Assembly: GCA_030760725.1 (NCBI GenBank)
Contig: JASWHV010000004.1
Span: 50,683,136 to 50,747,135, forward strand
Reading direction: 5' to 3'
Length of the DNA: 64,000 nt
Origin: Neostapfia colusana
Lineage: Eukaryota > Streptophyta > Magnoliopsida > Poales > Poaceae
Shown here: positions 46,020 through 57,093 of the stretch, one piece after another
How the letters are laid out: each line of letters opens with the position of its first letter
Position numbering within the stretch: the stretch's first letter is position 1
The notes under the pieces: generated by a model
Told to the model about the DNA's origin: nothing
What the model saw: the letters and a program-made list of their open reading frames with translations, nothing else
The model's database searches: none
Program-made: the position numbers and the translations under genes

Positions 46020-47831
46020 TGTAGAGTCTTTCCCATAGCTAGCAAGAGGTCGAGTTATTTTTCTTACATACTTAGTAGTTTAATAAAGGGAATTTATTTA
46101 AAACTGAAATACACACACACATATATATATATATATATAGTATGTAAGTATAAATATGAACACCAAAGTAGGAATCATACACATATAAATAAAAGTGTGT
46201 GCAAGCCACAGATCAACACACAAAGTAACCACAACACAAATAATGGTGAATGAATTTCATAAATATGAATGTGTGGTTTGTATAAAGTAGAAGTGTGAAC
46301 TATGTCTTATGATTGTTGTTTTTCTTTTTGCTATGTGTGATGGTATGATGTAGAACCTGTTCAAGAGCAAGTTAACCCTTTCCAAGATCAGGACTACCCA
46401 TTTCAAGAGCAGCAAGAAGGAGGCAAGTGTCCTTGACCACTTTGATCCTATGCTAGGATGTGTAGATAGAATTATTTGCATTGTCAAATGAAATATGAAA
46501 CCCATGCTAGGAAAGTTTCCCTAGAATTGCATTACCCTGTTTCCTTGTAGCTTAGGTTGGGATTTATTCTGTCATGTCATTTATTTACATGCATATGCTT
46601 AGCCATGCTTAGAATGGGATATTTGGGAAATGAGATCATCAGTTTATATTACCATACTCTTGAATGAGACATTGTGAGTAATGTAGAGGTAGGGATCAAG
46701 GCAAGTTGGATGTTTTGGTTGTGTGCTGGGTGCACGAGACTTGGGTTTGTTTTTAGTACTTGCCTGGATCCTAAGGACCGGTTCATGGAGCATGTAACCC
46801 GGCTTTACAGTGCCAACCACATGCTGAGATGGGGCAGCTTGGCCAATTAATTAGGTGTATCCCCGGCGTAGTATGGGTGTGTTGGATGGTGCGGGGAGTA
46901 GGTGTCAGCTGGACTACCATATGAACCGCAAGGCTCAAGAGGGGGCCACTGCAGCGGGGTTGGAGCCTCTTGTATGCTGTTAGGGGTGAAACCTCAGTGG
47001 GCCCACGCTCGTCGGGAATCCCTTTGTAGAGGCTTCGTAGTGATCTCCTGGCTACACACCTGGGAAGTGTGAATGTGGATCGTAGCCACTGGCATAATGG
47101 AGGTTCTTTTAGTCCACCCGGCAACGGGGGATGAAATCACTACTTGTGGGTACAGTGGTACAAACTCTGCAGAGTCAAAACTGTCTTGACAGCCGTGCTC
47201 ACGGTCAAGAGCGGCCTGGACTTATTCATGATTAGAGGAGTGATGGTTTTTGGAAGTTGTGGATGTTAAGCGGGGAGCTTAACATTGGAAATGATGTTAT
47301 GGTTATTAGATTAAGATGATGGGATGGGAGATTGGGACCATTTTACCTCTGTAGTATTGTAGGTGCTTAATAAGCTAAGGTGATAGGTGTTAATTGCGTA
47401 GTGCTTTAACCATGAGTTCAACCTCTCCTTGTTCTAGCCATGCATGATATGATTTTCCCACACTTGCTGAGTACCATTGGTACTCAACCTTGCATATTTG
47501 TTGGTTTATATTGCTGCTCAGGTCAAGATAATGAGGTGGTGTTTAACGACCAAGATTTTGGACCCGAGGAAGGCTTTTAGGTTCATGAAGACCCCCGGGC
47601 AACGCCTGTGATGGAGCCCTAAAGAATAATATTCCGCTGCTAGTTTATTTACTTGTGATGAAGCATTAGTGTCCATTGAGACATTTGCGATGTAAGACTT
47701 ATTTATATTCGACACCTGGCTTGTAATAAATGATGCTTCACTATTTGTCATCACATGTATGAGAAAATGATCCTGGCATACATGTGATATTCACTTGGTT
47801 ATTTCTTCGGAAAAACCGGGTGTGACAGAGG

Positions 47832-47844
47832 TGGTATCAGAGCC
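47832..47844 (+). other. Primer binding site, unit 5
   Basis: Perfect TGGTATCAGAGCC after an LTR terminus; the one nearest gag. Confidence 0.92.
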
Positions 47845-48043
47845 AAGGTTGCCCGTAGGAACGTGGACCTAGGTAGAAATGGACGTATTTAAGGGCCCTA
47901 TTTTCTTAAAAACTATTTTCCAAGGTGTGGGTGGAAAAGTGTTATCAAAGGAGTCGTTTTCTTCATCTTACCCCAACTTTCATTCAAAATAGGATTTTTG
48001 TTTGAGATTTTATCTAACCTAATTTTAAATTCTTTTGTTTTAC

Positions 48044-48823
48044 ATGGTTCGCATGATTCGCACCGCTCGTAAGTCCACAGGAGGGAGAGTTCCCGTAGTT
48101 GCCCTTGCCGAAGGAGAGGAGAGTCGTCCAGTGACGTATCTTTCCTACGGATTGGCAGTAGGAGATTTGTTGCGCCGTCTTCGATGTATGCTCGAAGCCG
48201 CAGGCAATACGGGCAAGCTAATCATCCACTATAACTCCACCAGGACCATCCGTGAGAAGAGGGAAGAATGGAGTTCGGAGATGAGGATTATACACGAGAA
48301 TCAGCTGCTTAAGATTCACCACTCTCCAGCTTGTCGAGCAACACAAGTTGACGCGGAGAAAGATGTCACCTGGGAGGCCATCACCTGCCAGAGTCACATC
48401 TATCGTCGCCACTAGGACAAAACTGAGTACATGTATGTCCTCCAACGTGAGAGTGGTACTACGGAGTACAAGTACCCACCGGTGCAGCAAGGGACTTCCC
48501 ATGGGCACATGGACTTGTGCTTGGAGGATGCGGCTATGCTCAGCACTCGACTGCAGTAGTGTCAACAAGAGCTTCAGGATGTCCGAGACACCCTGAAGGA
48601 AACGGAGGCGTTGCTGCGAGCTTGCTTAAAGGCGAGAGAAAGAGGAGATGGGAATGAACTGTGTGTCACCGTGAATGATACATGGACTCCTGACTCCCCG
48701 GATCGCCGAGCAATCAGGCGTCGTCGCACTTCTCCACCAGCAGCCTCCCCACCCAAAGCAGAGTCAGAAGGTAGCCGAAATGAGGAGGAAGATCCCGAGG
48801 TGCCAGCTCAAGAGGACGAGTAG
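48044..48823 (+). pseudogene. A3 ORF0 copy 5
   Basis: TAG at codons 124 and 172 as in copies 2 and 3, and TTTTAC before the ATG. This is the copy next to gag, so the ORF0 in the ancestral position is dead. Confidence 0.9.
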
Positions 48824-48859
48824 TGTAGAGTCTTTCCCATAGCTAGCAAGAGGTCGAGT

Positions 48860-49124
48860 AGTCGAGTCGTTACGTAGTTAATGGTGTGATAATGATTGGT
48901 GTGTGACGGGAGTTGTGGAAGCCATGAGCAATTATCCACAGCCTCGTCTTCAGATTGTTTTGCTTTGGTGTGTGAACCCACAGGAAATAATAGTACATTT
49001 ATTTGGTGTGAGATATGAACCCTCGTACAATTTTAACAAAGCCTCAACACCTCAAAGTACCAACAAATGAAAGTAGTAAGATGATACTAAATGGTATCAA
49101 ATTAACATTTGCTGATTTTGCCAG
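48860..49124 (+). promoter_or_regulatory. A3 gag leader with candidate 3' splice site
   Basis: A non-coding spacer. It ends GCTGATTTTGCCAG directly before the gag ATG: a CTGAT branch-point-like word, a pyrimidine-rich stretch and AG. Translation of gag-pol from a transcript starting in the LTR would otherwise have to cross a leader of more than 15 kb with many ATGs, so splicing to this site is plausible. Confidence 0.4.
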
Positions 49125-52100
49125 ATGGCCGGAAGAGGAAAAGGATGTGCTGCCAACCCCGCCAACAACAATGATGAGGCATGCAACTCTCATCTTTCGG
49201 GAGGCCAGGACAGGGGTGGTCGCCGTGAAGAAGTTGATCCTCTCCACCAAATGCTGGAGAATCAAAATCAGCTTATCCAGAACTTGACTCAAGTGGTGGC
49301 CAACTTGCATCAAGTTCCACCTCCACAAGCTGCACCACGCCAACCAAGGTTGAGTGAGTTTCTAGGAACTCAACCTACAAAGTTTGCAAGTGCTGCTGAA
49401 CCTCTGGAGGCAGATGATTGGCTGAAGACCATTGAAAGTAAGATGAGGATAATACAATGCCAAGGGTATGAAAGGGTGCTGTTTGCCTCTCATCAATTGC
49501 ATGGACCTGCTGCTGATTGGTGGACCGCCTACGTGGCCGCCCATCATGACCCTGAGAACATCACTTGGGAAGAGTTCAAGCGTAGCTTCCGCAACCATTA
49601 CATCCCAAGAGGTGAACTCAAAAACAAGAGGAAGGAATTTTTGGGACTGCAGCAGGGAAACATGACTGTGAGGGAATACCTCACTAAATTTACTCAACTA
49701 TCCCGTTATGCTCCACGGGACATAGAGACTGATGAGCAGAAACAAGATTGTTTCGTGGAAGGACTTACCGCAGAGATGCAGTGTGCCATGTCCTCCAATG
49801 AGTATGAAAGTTTTCAAAAGATGGTAGACAGAGCGTTTGTGGTGGAAAGGAAGATAAAGGCCCTGGAAAATGAGAATAAGAGGAAGGCGGGGTGGTCACA
49901 TCAGGCCTCAGGGAGCAACACCCGCCCACGTATGATGCAACAACCTACGGGGCAGACAAGCCGTGCTGCGGTACCCTATTCAGCACCAAGAGGGTACAAC
50001 CCAAACTACAGGCCACCCGCGGCACCAGCACAGCCGCCACGTCAGTTTGTGCAGCAGCCTCGCCCCGCATATCCACCTCGACCAGCAGCGCAAGGACCCC
50101 CAAACCAACCCCAAGACAACAAGGGCCCATCATCTAAGATTGGGGTGCAATGTTTCAGCTGTGGTGAAATGGGGCACTACGCCCATAAATGCCCAAAGAA
50201 GAAGCCTGCGCCGCCACAACAGCAGAATGTAGTGAGAGGACGGGTGAACCACGTCACTATGGAGGAAGCACAACAGGCACCCGACGTGGTAGTTGGTAAG
50301 TTTCCTGCCAATTTACACCTTGCAACTCTGCTGTTTGATTCTGGTGCTACCCACTCGTTCATTGCTCAAGGGTTTGTTAAGAAGCATGACCTAGCAACCA
50401 CACAAATGAACCATATGCTAGCGGTAAACTCTCCAGGTGGAGAAATAAGGACAAGACAAGTGTGTCCCAAAGTGAGCCTAGACATTAATGGGGTAGTATT
50501 TACGGCTAACCTCATAGTGATAGATTCACAAGGGATAGATATTATTTTAGGTATGGATTGGTTGACCAAACATAAAGGAATCATCCATTGTTCGACCAGA
50601 ACGGTGGAACTAACTCACCCCAATGGCACAAGAGTAAAGTTCATAACGATACACGAGCCTAGGAGGGACATTAAATTAAATCAAGTGGAGGTGAAAGTTG
50701 AGGAAATCAGGACTATCAGGGAATATCCGGATGTTTTTCCGGAGGAGTTGCCAGGTATGCCTCCCGACCGTGATGTGGAATTCGCGATTGAGCTAGTACC
50801 GGGAACAGCCCCGATATACAAGAGACCTTATCGAATGGACTCCAAGCAGCTAGAAGAGCTCAAGGATCATTTGAGAGAATTGACGGAGAAGGGGTATGTT
50901 CGCCCTAGTTCCTCACCATGGGGAGCTCCGGTGATATTTGTGCCTAAGAAAGACGGAACCCAAAGGTTATGCGTGGATTACCGTGCCTTGAATGAGGTAA
51001 CCATCAAGAACAAATACCCATTGCCCCGCATTGAAGACTTGTTCGATCAGTTGAGGGGAGCTTGTGTGTTCTCAAAAATTGATCTCAGGTCGGGGTACCA
51101 CCAACTCAAGATAAGGCAATCTGATATTCCCAAGACAGCTTTCGTATCTCGGTACGGACTGTATGAATACACTGTCATGCCTTTCGGGCTAACCAATGCC
51201 CCGGCATATTTCATGTACCTCATGAACAAGGTATTCATGGAATATCTGGACAAATTTGTGGTGGTTTTCATAGATGATATTCTCGTCTTCTCCAAAGGTG
51301 AAGAAGAACATGAGAAACATCTAAGGTTGGTGTTACAGAGGCTGAGAGAACACCAACTATATGCCAAGTTGAGCAAGTGTGAGTTTTGGCTGAAGAGAGT
51401 TCCCTTTTTAGGACATATAATCTCGGAGGGAGGAATCTCCGTCGATCCCGCCAAAATCGAGGATATCCAGAAGTGGAAAACCCCTGAAAATGTCGGGGAA
51501 GTTCGAAGCTTTTTGGGATTGGCTGGATACTATCGACGGTTTATTGAGGGATTCTCCAAGATCTCGAGACCTCTCACCAAACTGTTGGAAAAGGGAATCA
51601 CATTCACCTGGACGCCACAGTGCGACACGAGCTTTCAGGAGCTAAAGAAGAGATTGACAACAGCCCCAGTGTTGGTTATGCCAGATATGCAGAAGAATTT
51701 CACAGTGTACTGCGATGCCTCTGGAAATGGGTTGGGATGTGTTCTCATGCAAGAAGGACATGTCGTGGCATATGCATCCCGGCAGCTTCGGAAGCACGAG
51801 AAGAACTATCCTACACATGATCTAGAACTAGCTGCAGTGGTACGCGCGTTGAAAATTTGGCGGCACTATTTGATGGGGAAGAGGACAGAGATATATACGG
51901 ATCATAAGAGTTTGAAGTACATATTCACACAACCAGATCTCAACCTCAGACAAAGGAGATGGTTAGAGCTAATCAATGACTTTGATGTGGGCATCAACTA
52001 TCATCCTGGGAAAGCAAACGTCGTGGCCGATGCATTGAGTCGGAAAGTGCAGGTCAATAAGTTGAGTTTGAAGGACATGCCCGCAGAATTGAAGGACGAG

Positions 52101-53594
52101 GTTATAAGACTCAATCTATGTCTAGTAAATAGTGGTGAAGCCATCGCCATGGAAGTGGACTCCACACTCGAGCAAGACATACGCGAGGGCCAAAAGAATG
52201 ATGAGAAGATACAAGAGATCAGACAGCTCATTAAGGAAAATAAAGCTCCTGGTTTTAGAGAGGATGAACAGGGAACGGTGTGGCACGGGAAAAGGATCTG
52301 TGTGCCAGAAGTAAAAGAGATCCGTGAATTAATTTTGAAGGAGGCTCACGATTCCGACTATTCCATTCATCCTGGGAGTACGAAGATGTACCAGGACCTC
52401 AAGAGCAGGTATTGGTGGTATGGCATGAAGCGAGATGTCGCGGAAAATGTTGCCCTATGTGACACATGTCAGTTGGTGAAAGCAGAACATCAACGACCCG
52501 CGGGATTATTGCAACCACTCAAAGTGCCTGAATGGAAGTGGGAAGAAATCAGCATGGATTTTGTCGTGGGATTGCCTAGGACCCAATCCGGGTATGATTC
52601 AATATGGGTCATTATTGATCGGCTAACCAAGGTAGCTCATTTCATTCCTGTGAAAGAAAGCTACAGCGGATCCAAATTGGCAGAATTGTACATGTCAAGG
52701 ATTGTGTGTTACCATGGAGTGCCAAAGAAGATAGTGTCGGACCGAGGGACACAGTTCACCTCGAGGTTTTGGCAAAAGTTGCATGAAACCATGGGAACCC
52801 ATCTGAATTTCAGCTCTGCCTATCATCCCCAAACTGACGGACAGACGGAGAGAACCAATCAGATCCTTGAAGATATGTTAAGGGCATGTGCACTCAAAAA
52901 CAATAGGAGTTGGGACAAGAACTTACCGTATGCGGAGTTTTCCTATAACAACAGCTATCAAGCTAGTATGAAAATGTCACCGTTTGAAGCTTTGTATGGA
53001 AGGAAGTGCAGAACTCCCCTATTTTGGAACCAAACAGGAGAAAGTAAAGTGTTTGGTCCAGAAGTGCTACAAGAAGCCGAGGCGAAGGTGAGGGAGATTC
53101 GCAACAACTTGAGGATAGCACAAACCCGCCAGAAGAGTTATGCTGATGTACGAAGAAGAGAGCTCGTTTTCAACGTGGGAGACTATGTTTATCTCAAGGT
53201 GTCCCCTATCAGAGGGCTTCGTCGGTTCAAGGTGAAAGGGAAGTTGTCACCTCGATACATCGGACCCTTTCAAGTTTTGGAAAGAAAAGGCGAAGTGGCG
53301 TACCAACTAGAGTTACCGGTTCATCTATCGGACGTGCACGATGTATTTCATGTGTCACAACTCAAGAAATGTCTGAGGACGCCTGAAGAGGTGTTACCCA
53401 TGAATGAAGTGGATGTAGCTGAAGATTTGTCTTATGCCGAGCAACCATACAAGATTTTGGAGACGATGGAACGCCTCACCAGAAATAAGAAAATCAGGAT
53501 GTGCAAGGTGCAGTGGAAGCATCACTCAGAAGAGGAAGCCACCTGGGAACGGGAAGATGAGCTCAAGGCACAATTTCCGGAATTGTTTTCTTAG
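49125..53594 (+). CDS. A3 gag-pol polyprotein, Tekay-type chromovirus
   Basis: 1,489 residues in one open frame, so gag and pol are fused. In order: retrotransposon gag core (about 80-265, WWTAYVAAHHDPENITWEEF, REYLTKFTQLSRYAP); CCHC knuckle C343-C346-H351-C356; aspartic protease DSGATHS at 405; RT with FIDD Asp717-718; RNase H beginning at Asp864 (YCDAS); integrase with an HHCC finger at about 1075-1115 and catalytic Asp1145, Asp1206, Glu1242 (35-residue spacing); a GPF module; and a C-terminal chromodomain at about 1435-1489 (VQWKHHSEEEATWE). All catalytic residues are present, so it looks functional. The start MAGRGKG is shared with A2. Gag particle formation, reverse transcription and integration follow from the family. 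Confidence 0.96.
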   Translation: MAGRGKGCAANPANNNDEACNSHLSGGQDRGGRREEVDPLHQMLENQNQLIQNLTQVVANLHQVPPPQAAPRQPRLSEFLGTQPTKFASAAEPLEADDWLKTIESKMRIIQCQGYERVLFASHQLHGPAADWWTAYVAAHHDPENITWEEFKRSFRNHYIPRGELKNKRKEFLGLQQGNMTVREYLTKFTQLSRYAPRDIETDEQKQDCFVEGLTAEMQCAMSSNEYESFQKMVDRAFVVERKIKALENENKRKAGWSHQASGSNTRPRMMQQPTGQTSRAAVPYSAPRGYNPNYRPPAAPAQPPRQFVQQPRPAYPPRPAAQGPPNQPQDNKGPSSKIGVQCFSCGEMGHYAHKCPKKKPAPPQQQNVVRGRVNHVTMEEAQQAPDVVVGKFPANLHLATLLFDSGATHSFIAQGFVKKHDLATTQMNHMLAVNSPGGEIRTRQVCPKVSLDINGVVFTANLIVIDSQGIDIILGMDWLTKHKGIIHCSTRTVELTHPNGTRVKFITIHEPRRDIKLNQVEVKVEEIRTIREYPDVFPEELPGMPPDRDVEFAIELVPGTAPIYKRPYRMDSKQLEELKDHLRELTEKGYVRPSSSPWGAPVIFVPKKDGTQRLCVDYRALNEVTIKNKYPLPRIEDLFDQLRGACVFSKIDLRSGYHQLKIRQSDIPKTAFVSRYGLYEYTVMPFGLTNAPAYFMYLMNKVFMEYLDKFVVVFIDDILVFSKGEEEHEKHLRLVLQRLREHQLYAKLSKCEFWLKRVPFLGHIISEGGISVDPAKIEDIQKWKTPENVGEVRSFLGLAGYYRRFIEGFSKISRPLTKLLEKGITFTWTPQCDTSFQELKKRLTTAPVLVMPDMQKNFTVYCDASGNGLGCVLMQEGHVVAYASRQLRKHEKNYPTHDLELAAVVRALKIWRHYLMGKRTEIYTDHKSLKYIFTQPDLNLRQRRWLELINDFDVGINYHPGKANVVADALSRKVQVNKLSLKDMPAELKDEVIRLNLCLVNSGEAIAMEVDSTLEQDIREGQKNDEKIQEIRQLIKENKAPGFREDEQGTVWHGKRICVPEVKEIRELILKEAHDSDYSIHPGSTKMYQDLKSRYWWYGMKRDVAENVALCDTCQLVKAEHQRPAGLLQPLKVPEWKWEEISMDFVVGLPRTQSGYDSIWVIIDRLTKVAHFIPVKESYSGSKLAELYMSRIVCYHGVPKKIVSDRGTQFTSRFWQKLHETMGTHLNFSSAYHPQTDGQTERTNQILEDMLRACALKNNRSWDKNLPYAEFSYNNSYQASMKMSPFEALYGRKCRTPLFWNQTGESKVFGPEVLQEAEAKVREIRNNLRIAQTRQKSYADVRRRELVFNVGDYVYLKVSPIRGLRRFKVKGKLSPRYIGPFQVLERKGEVAYQLELPVHLSDVHDVFHVSQLKKCLRTPEEVLPMNEVDVAEDLSYAEQPYKILETMERLTRNKKIRMCKVQWKHHSEEEATWEREDELKAQFPELFS

Positions 53595-53621
53595 AAACAC
53601 CAATCTCGAGGACGAGATTTC

Positions 53622-53639
53622 TTTTAAGGGGGGTAGAGC
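53622..53639 (+). other. Polypurine tract of A3
   Basis: TTTTAAGGGGGGTAGAGC directly before the 3' LTR terminus TGTAACATCCC. Confidence 0.9.
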
Positions 53640-53909
53640 TGTAACATCCCAAATTTTGATTCAAAACTCTAAACCATGTTCAGAGGGGAATTTAAAAATT
53701 TTTGGACGTGTTGCACGTTTTGCAAAAATTCAAATTCAAACTGGAATTCAAATTATACTCAAAACAGAAAAGAAATGGAAAAAGAAAAAGAGAAACAGGA
53801 AAAAAAACCGGCCAGTGGGCTGAAACCCGCCAGCCGGCCCAGTTTCCCCGCGCCAGCCCGCCCCCGCGCGCCCGCGCTGTCTCTCACAGACGGGTGGGAC
53901 CCACCTGTC
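53640..53909 (+). repeat. A3 3' LTR, first 270 bp, cut by B3
   Basis: Matches 33174-33443 with few differences and stops at CCACCTGTC, where the 5' LTR continues ATCCC. The rest should resume after B3, outside the window. The last five bases, CTGTC, are the expected target duplication. Confidence 0.92.
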
Positions 53910-54254
53910 TGACACGACCCCACTGGTCCTGTCGAGCCAGGATCACGCTGAGGGGTGCTGCGTTGCACAACACCGTATAACACACGTCAAAGGTACAAAG
54001 CGGAAGCGGAAGCTTTATTACATAAACAAGTTTATTAACATGTTTACATCAAAATAAATTTAGTCCACACTCGCGGGCGTAGACTAAGCATCAAGTGCAC
54101 GTTCAGCCCTCGAACGTGTCCTTGCTAGCACACTCGCACACTAACTCTGCGGCGTGCACGACTCCCACTCGACGGGGTTCCCCTCCTGGGGTTCCGTCTC
54201 CTCTTCGGGAGTCCCTTCCTCATAGAACCCTGCAAAAGCTTCAAACACAAGCAG

Positions 54255-54270
54255 TGAGCACGAAGGCTCA
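54255..54270 (-). other. LTR B hairpin (B3)
   Basis: TGAGC ACGAAG GCTCA followed by GCAAG, identical to the B1 copy. Confidence 0.55.
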
Positions 54271-57093
54271 GCAAGTCTGACCCGTCTCACCTAAACATGA
54301 AACTTCTACATGAGGGTGATGGGTTGCATGAGGTAAAAATCATTTGCAAGGACTCGCCTAATTAGTAGAACCTTACTTTCAAGTTTTAGCAGCAGGTTGT
54401 GGAGAACTTTACGCTAAGGCACATGAGAGAGCCGCAATCAAACAAGAAACGCATTTCTCTCATGTACTTTGCCCAAAGTTGAAAAGAACTTTAGTTAGCA
54501 CTAAGCTACAACATATCATTAACAATCAATATCCAACTTTCAATCAGCAACATTTTAACATGTAACTAGCCTGTTCTTTCTACGTCACGGTACAGTGAAC
54601 AAGTGGTACTCACTGACCGCGAGGGACGGCGATTATAATCGATTTACACCTGCAGGGTTACCCGAACAACCCGTCACGTACGCCCGTACTCGATGTTGCC
54701 TACAACAACCATCACGGACGCCGTACGCGACTACCTTTCACCCGTTAGCCAAATATTGAACCGGTCCCATCGTCCCGAGCAAGAGGTCCCTGCACGCGCA
54801 TCTCTGTGCCGCCAGCTGATTTACACCTCGAGCTCTCAACCTACCCTCTGAACGACGGGCAATGCCTCAATACCCAGCTACCCGAGTTACATCAGTTTCC
54901 CGGTTCCCATATAGCCGGTAGGTCTTCGGTACTGTTCTAGCTTGTTCAACAGGCCCGCACACGGCTCGGTCCTCAATCGACACAAGCGGAGCTACAGCAC
55001 ACAGGCCCCAAAGTCCTGCTGCCCTTACTCTCCGCTCGGTCTCATTTTCTTGCCATGTCTGTCATGTGTTATCTCTACCCGAGCAATGTGCCTCTAGCCT
55101 ATTCTCGCGAGTAGTTCCAACTACTCGACTTGTACCGAATCCTACTCTATCCTAGCAATGCAGTGGCTAACGGGGTTTGCAATCCTAAACCCCAACCCAT
55201 GGTTTTCTTGGCTATGCAGTGGGGTTTCCAAACAAGACTCTGATGCACAACATAAAGAAAACAAGTATGTGCTCAAAACAATAAAAATTTATAAAATGGT
55301 TAATGCAAACCGGGGCTTGCCTTGCTGCTCTTGGTCGTAGGCTAGCTGTTCCTCCGGAGTAACGAAGTCTAGGACTTCGGGTTCCTCCTCGACCTTAGCG
55401 ACTACATGATAGAACAATACATGTATTAATTTAATGCATTTGTATTAAGTTGGAAGTTGTGAAGTCTATAACCTTTGCTAGACAGACCTAATGACTGTGA
55501 AACTTTTACTGTGGCTTGGTTACAACCTAAACAGAGACTTGGTCAAGTTTTAGTTGCAGCAAAGCTCAATTGAGCCCTCCACAATTAATTATGTCCTTGA
55601 CCTTAATTACAGGCTTTTAGGGTATTCTAAGGATTTTCATGAGACAAACTATGATTTTCTGAAAACTAGATTTTCAGAGGGTTCTAATGGAGTTGGTCTT
55701 ACTTAATTTGGAAGTCTCTAACTAAAGATATGAGCTAAACAATTTCAGAGAAAATTCTGAAAATGTTTCTGAACATTTTCTATTTTCTCTGGAACAGTTT
55801 TACTAATCACACCATTAGGTGGACTAAATGAGCTCAAATGGATCTGAAATTTTTATGGTAGTTCAAGGATATTTTGGTGAACATCTCAGCAAAATTTCAG
55901 GATTTTCCTCCAAATGATTCTCCAGTTAAAATTCCTAACAGTTTAAACTTTAAGGAATTAATTCTGGAGAATTAAGGAATTTCATGAAGTGACACTTGAT
56001 TTTCTGGAAAGTACTCAAAGAGCTGAATCCAGCAAAATTTGGTTCACTCAATTTGGAGCTTTCTAGCCAAAGTTATAAGGATTTGAAGTTTGAAGGAAAT
56101 CTGAAAATCGGGGAAAAGTTTAAACTCGCGCGTGGGCCCAGGGGACACGCGTCGCACGCCGAAGCGACAACACACCGCGGCCCACAAGGCTTTTGCGCGC
56201 CAGCACACCCGATCCCGGCCGCAGCCGGATCCCGATTTAAAATATCGGCCGCTGACAGTTGGGGTCCACCCCCTTCTTCAACCTCGCGACACCCGCGCTC
56301 CGCCGCCGAGGGACCTCGCCGGAGAGCTCGCCGCTGGCTGCTGTACAGCTTCAAACTTCTTGATTCTGGCCGCCCCTGCCTACTTTTACTTGGGGAACAT
56401 GATCCGAGGGTCAGCTGCTCATGACAACGGCCGGAGCATGGTCGGCGACGAGCCGCCATATCGGAACGACTTCGGCCATGTCGGCTGACTCTCCTAGTAC
56501 CTCAGCTACTTGGGAAATCGGTCGGGGAGCATCAGTGGACCTCAGAGAAGGTCGACATGAACTCGGGGCAGCTCGGGGAAGGCCCGAAATAGGTCCTCAC
56601 CGTGCGCCCGATACCCCCCGTGCGTTCCGCCATTAGTAGACCTTGAATTACGCCGGGCACAGAAGTTCTCCGGCCCAGAGTTGTGAAGGCAACTTGTGCG
56701 TCACCGTGTCTAGCTCGTGTGGGAGTGGCCTGAGGCCCTCTAATCCTTTCTAGAGCACGAATTAAACAGAATCGTACCCGAAGGTCGTTCTGCACACAGA
56801 AAGGGGAAAAGTGGAAATTCGCCGCCGGTGAGCAACCACTCGAGCTGTGGCTCGGGGATGAGCAGCACCGATCACTTGCGCGTCCAAGGGTGCCTTGGCT
56901 CGGGCGTGACAACGCCCAGGTTGGGCTGTCCACGAGAGCCCGAGGTGCGGCGGTTTCCAGTTCCGAGTTTGATCTTTCGGCACAGCCGATATCACTCGGT
57001 TTCAATCGATTTCTATCAATGGGAAGGATGGAGGATGGTTGCTAGTACCTTGCTGGGACCTTGGAATGGAAAGAGGGAGCTGCGATCGGCTTG

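Larger units (their letters stand above)
43247..46055 (+). repeat. Array unit 4 (carries the intact ORF0)
   Basis: LTR part to 45023. Its ORF0 half carries many private variants not shared with the neighbouring units, while its LTR half resembles them. Confidence 0.93.
34842..48859 (+). repeat. Tandem array of five 2.8-kb LTR/PBS/leader/ORF0 units
   Basis: Units start at 34842, 37640, 40444, 43247 and 46056, with lengths near 2798-2809 bp. Each runs from TATTTTTCTTACATAC in the LTR to GTCGAGT in the spacer after ORF0. Four joints read GTCGAGT/TATTTTTC. The last unit instead continues GTCGAGTAGTCGAG into the normal spacer, as A2 does. The two sides share at most one base at the joint, so the first duplication was not by homologous exchange. 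Units differ by base changes and microsatellite length. Confidence 0.95.
46056..48859 (+). repeat. Array unit 5
   Basis: LTR part to 47827. Shares the GCCGAAGGAGAGG variant with unit 4 but both ORF0 stops with units 2 and 3, so it is a mosaic. It runs into the unduplicated gag leader. Confidence 0.93.
33174..53909 (+). mobile_element. A3: family A chromovirus with intact gag-pol ORF and a five-fold leader array
   Basis: A complete order is visible: 5' LTR, PBS, ORF0, gag-pol, polypurine tract and the first 270 bp of the 3' LTR, which B3 then interrupts. Within it the 3' half of the LTR, PBS, leader and ORF0 are tandemly repeated five times. From the LTR length the original insertion would be about 23.9 kb, against about 12.7 kb without the four extra units. 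It lies in the LTR of D; TGCTC precedes it, and the right flank is outside the window. Confidence 0.93.

Noticed and set aside
34842..48859. Array as a CRISPR or as a segmental gene cluster
   Set aside because: Units are 2.8 kb with no spacer structure, and contain only LTR, PBS and ORF0; the context is a retrotransposon.
49044..49343. Frames overlapping the A3 gag start on either strand
   Set aside because: Shadows of the 1,489-residue gag-pol; they are not kept as a unit in A2.
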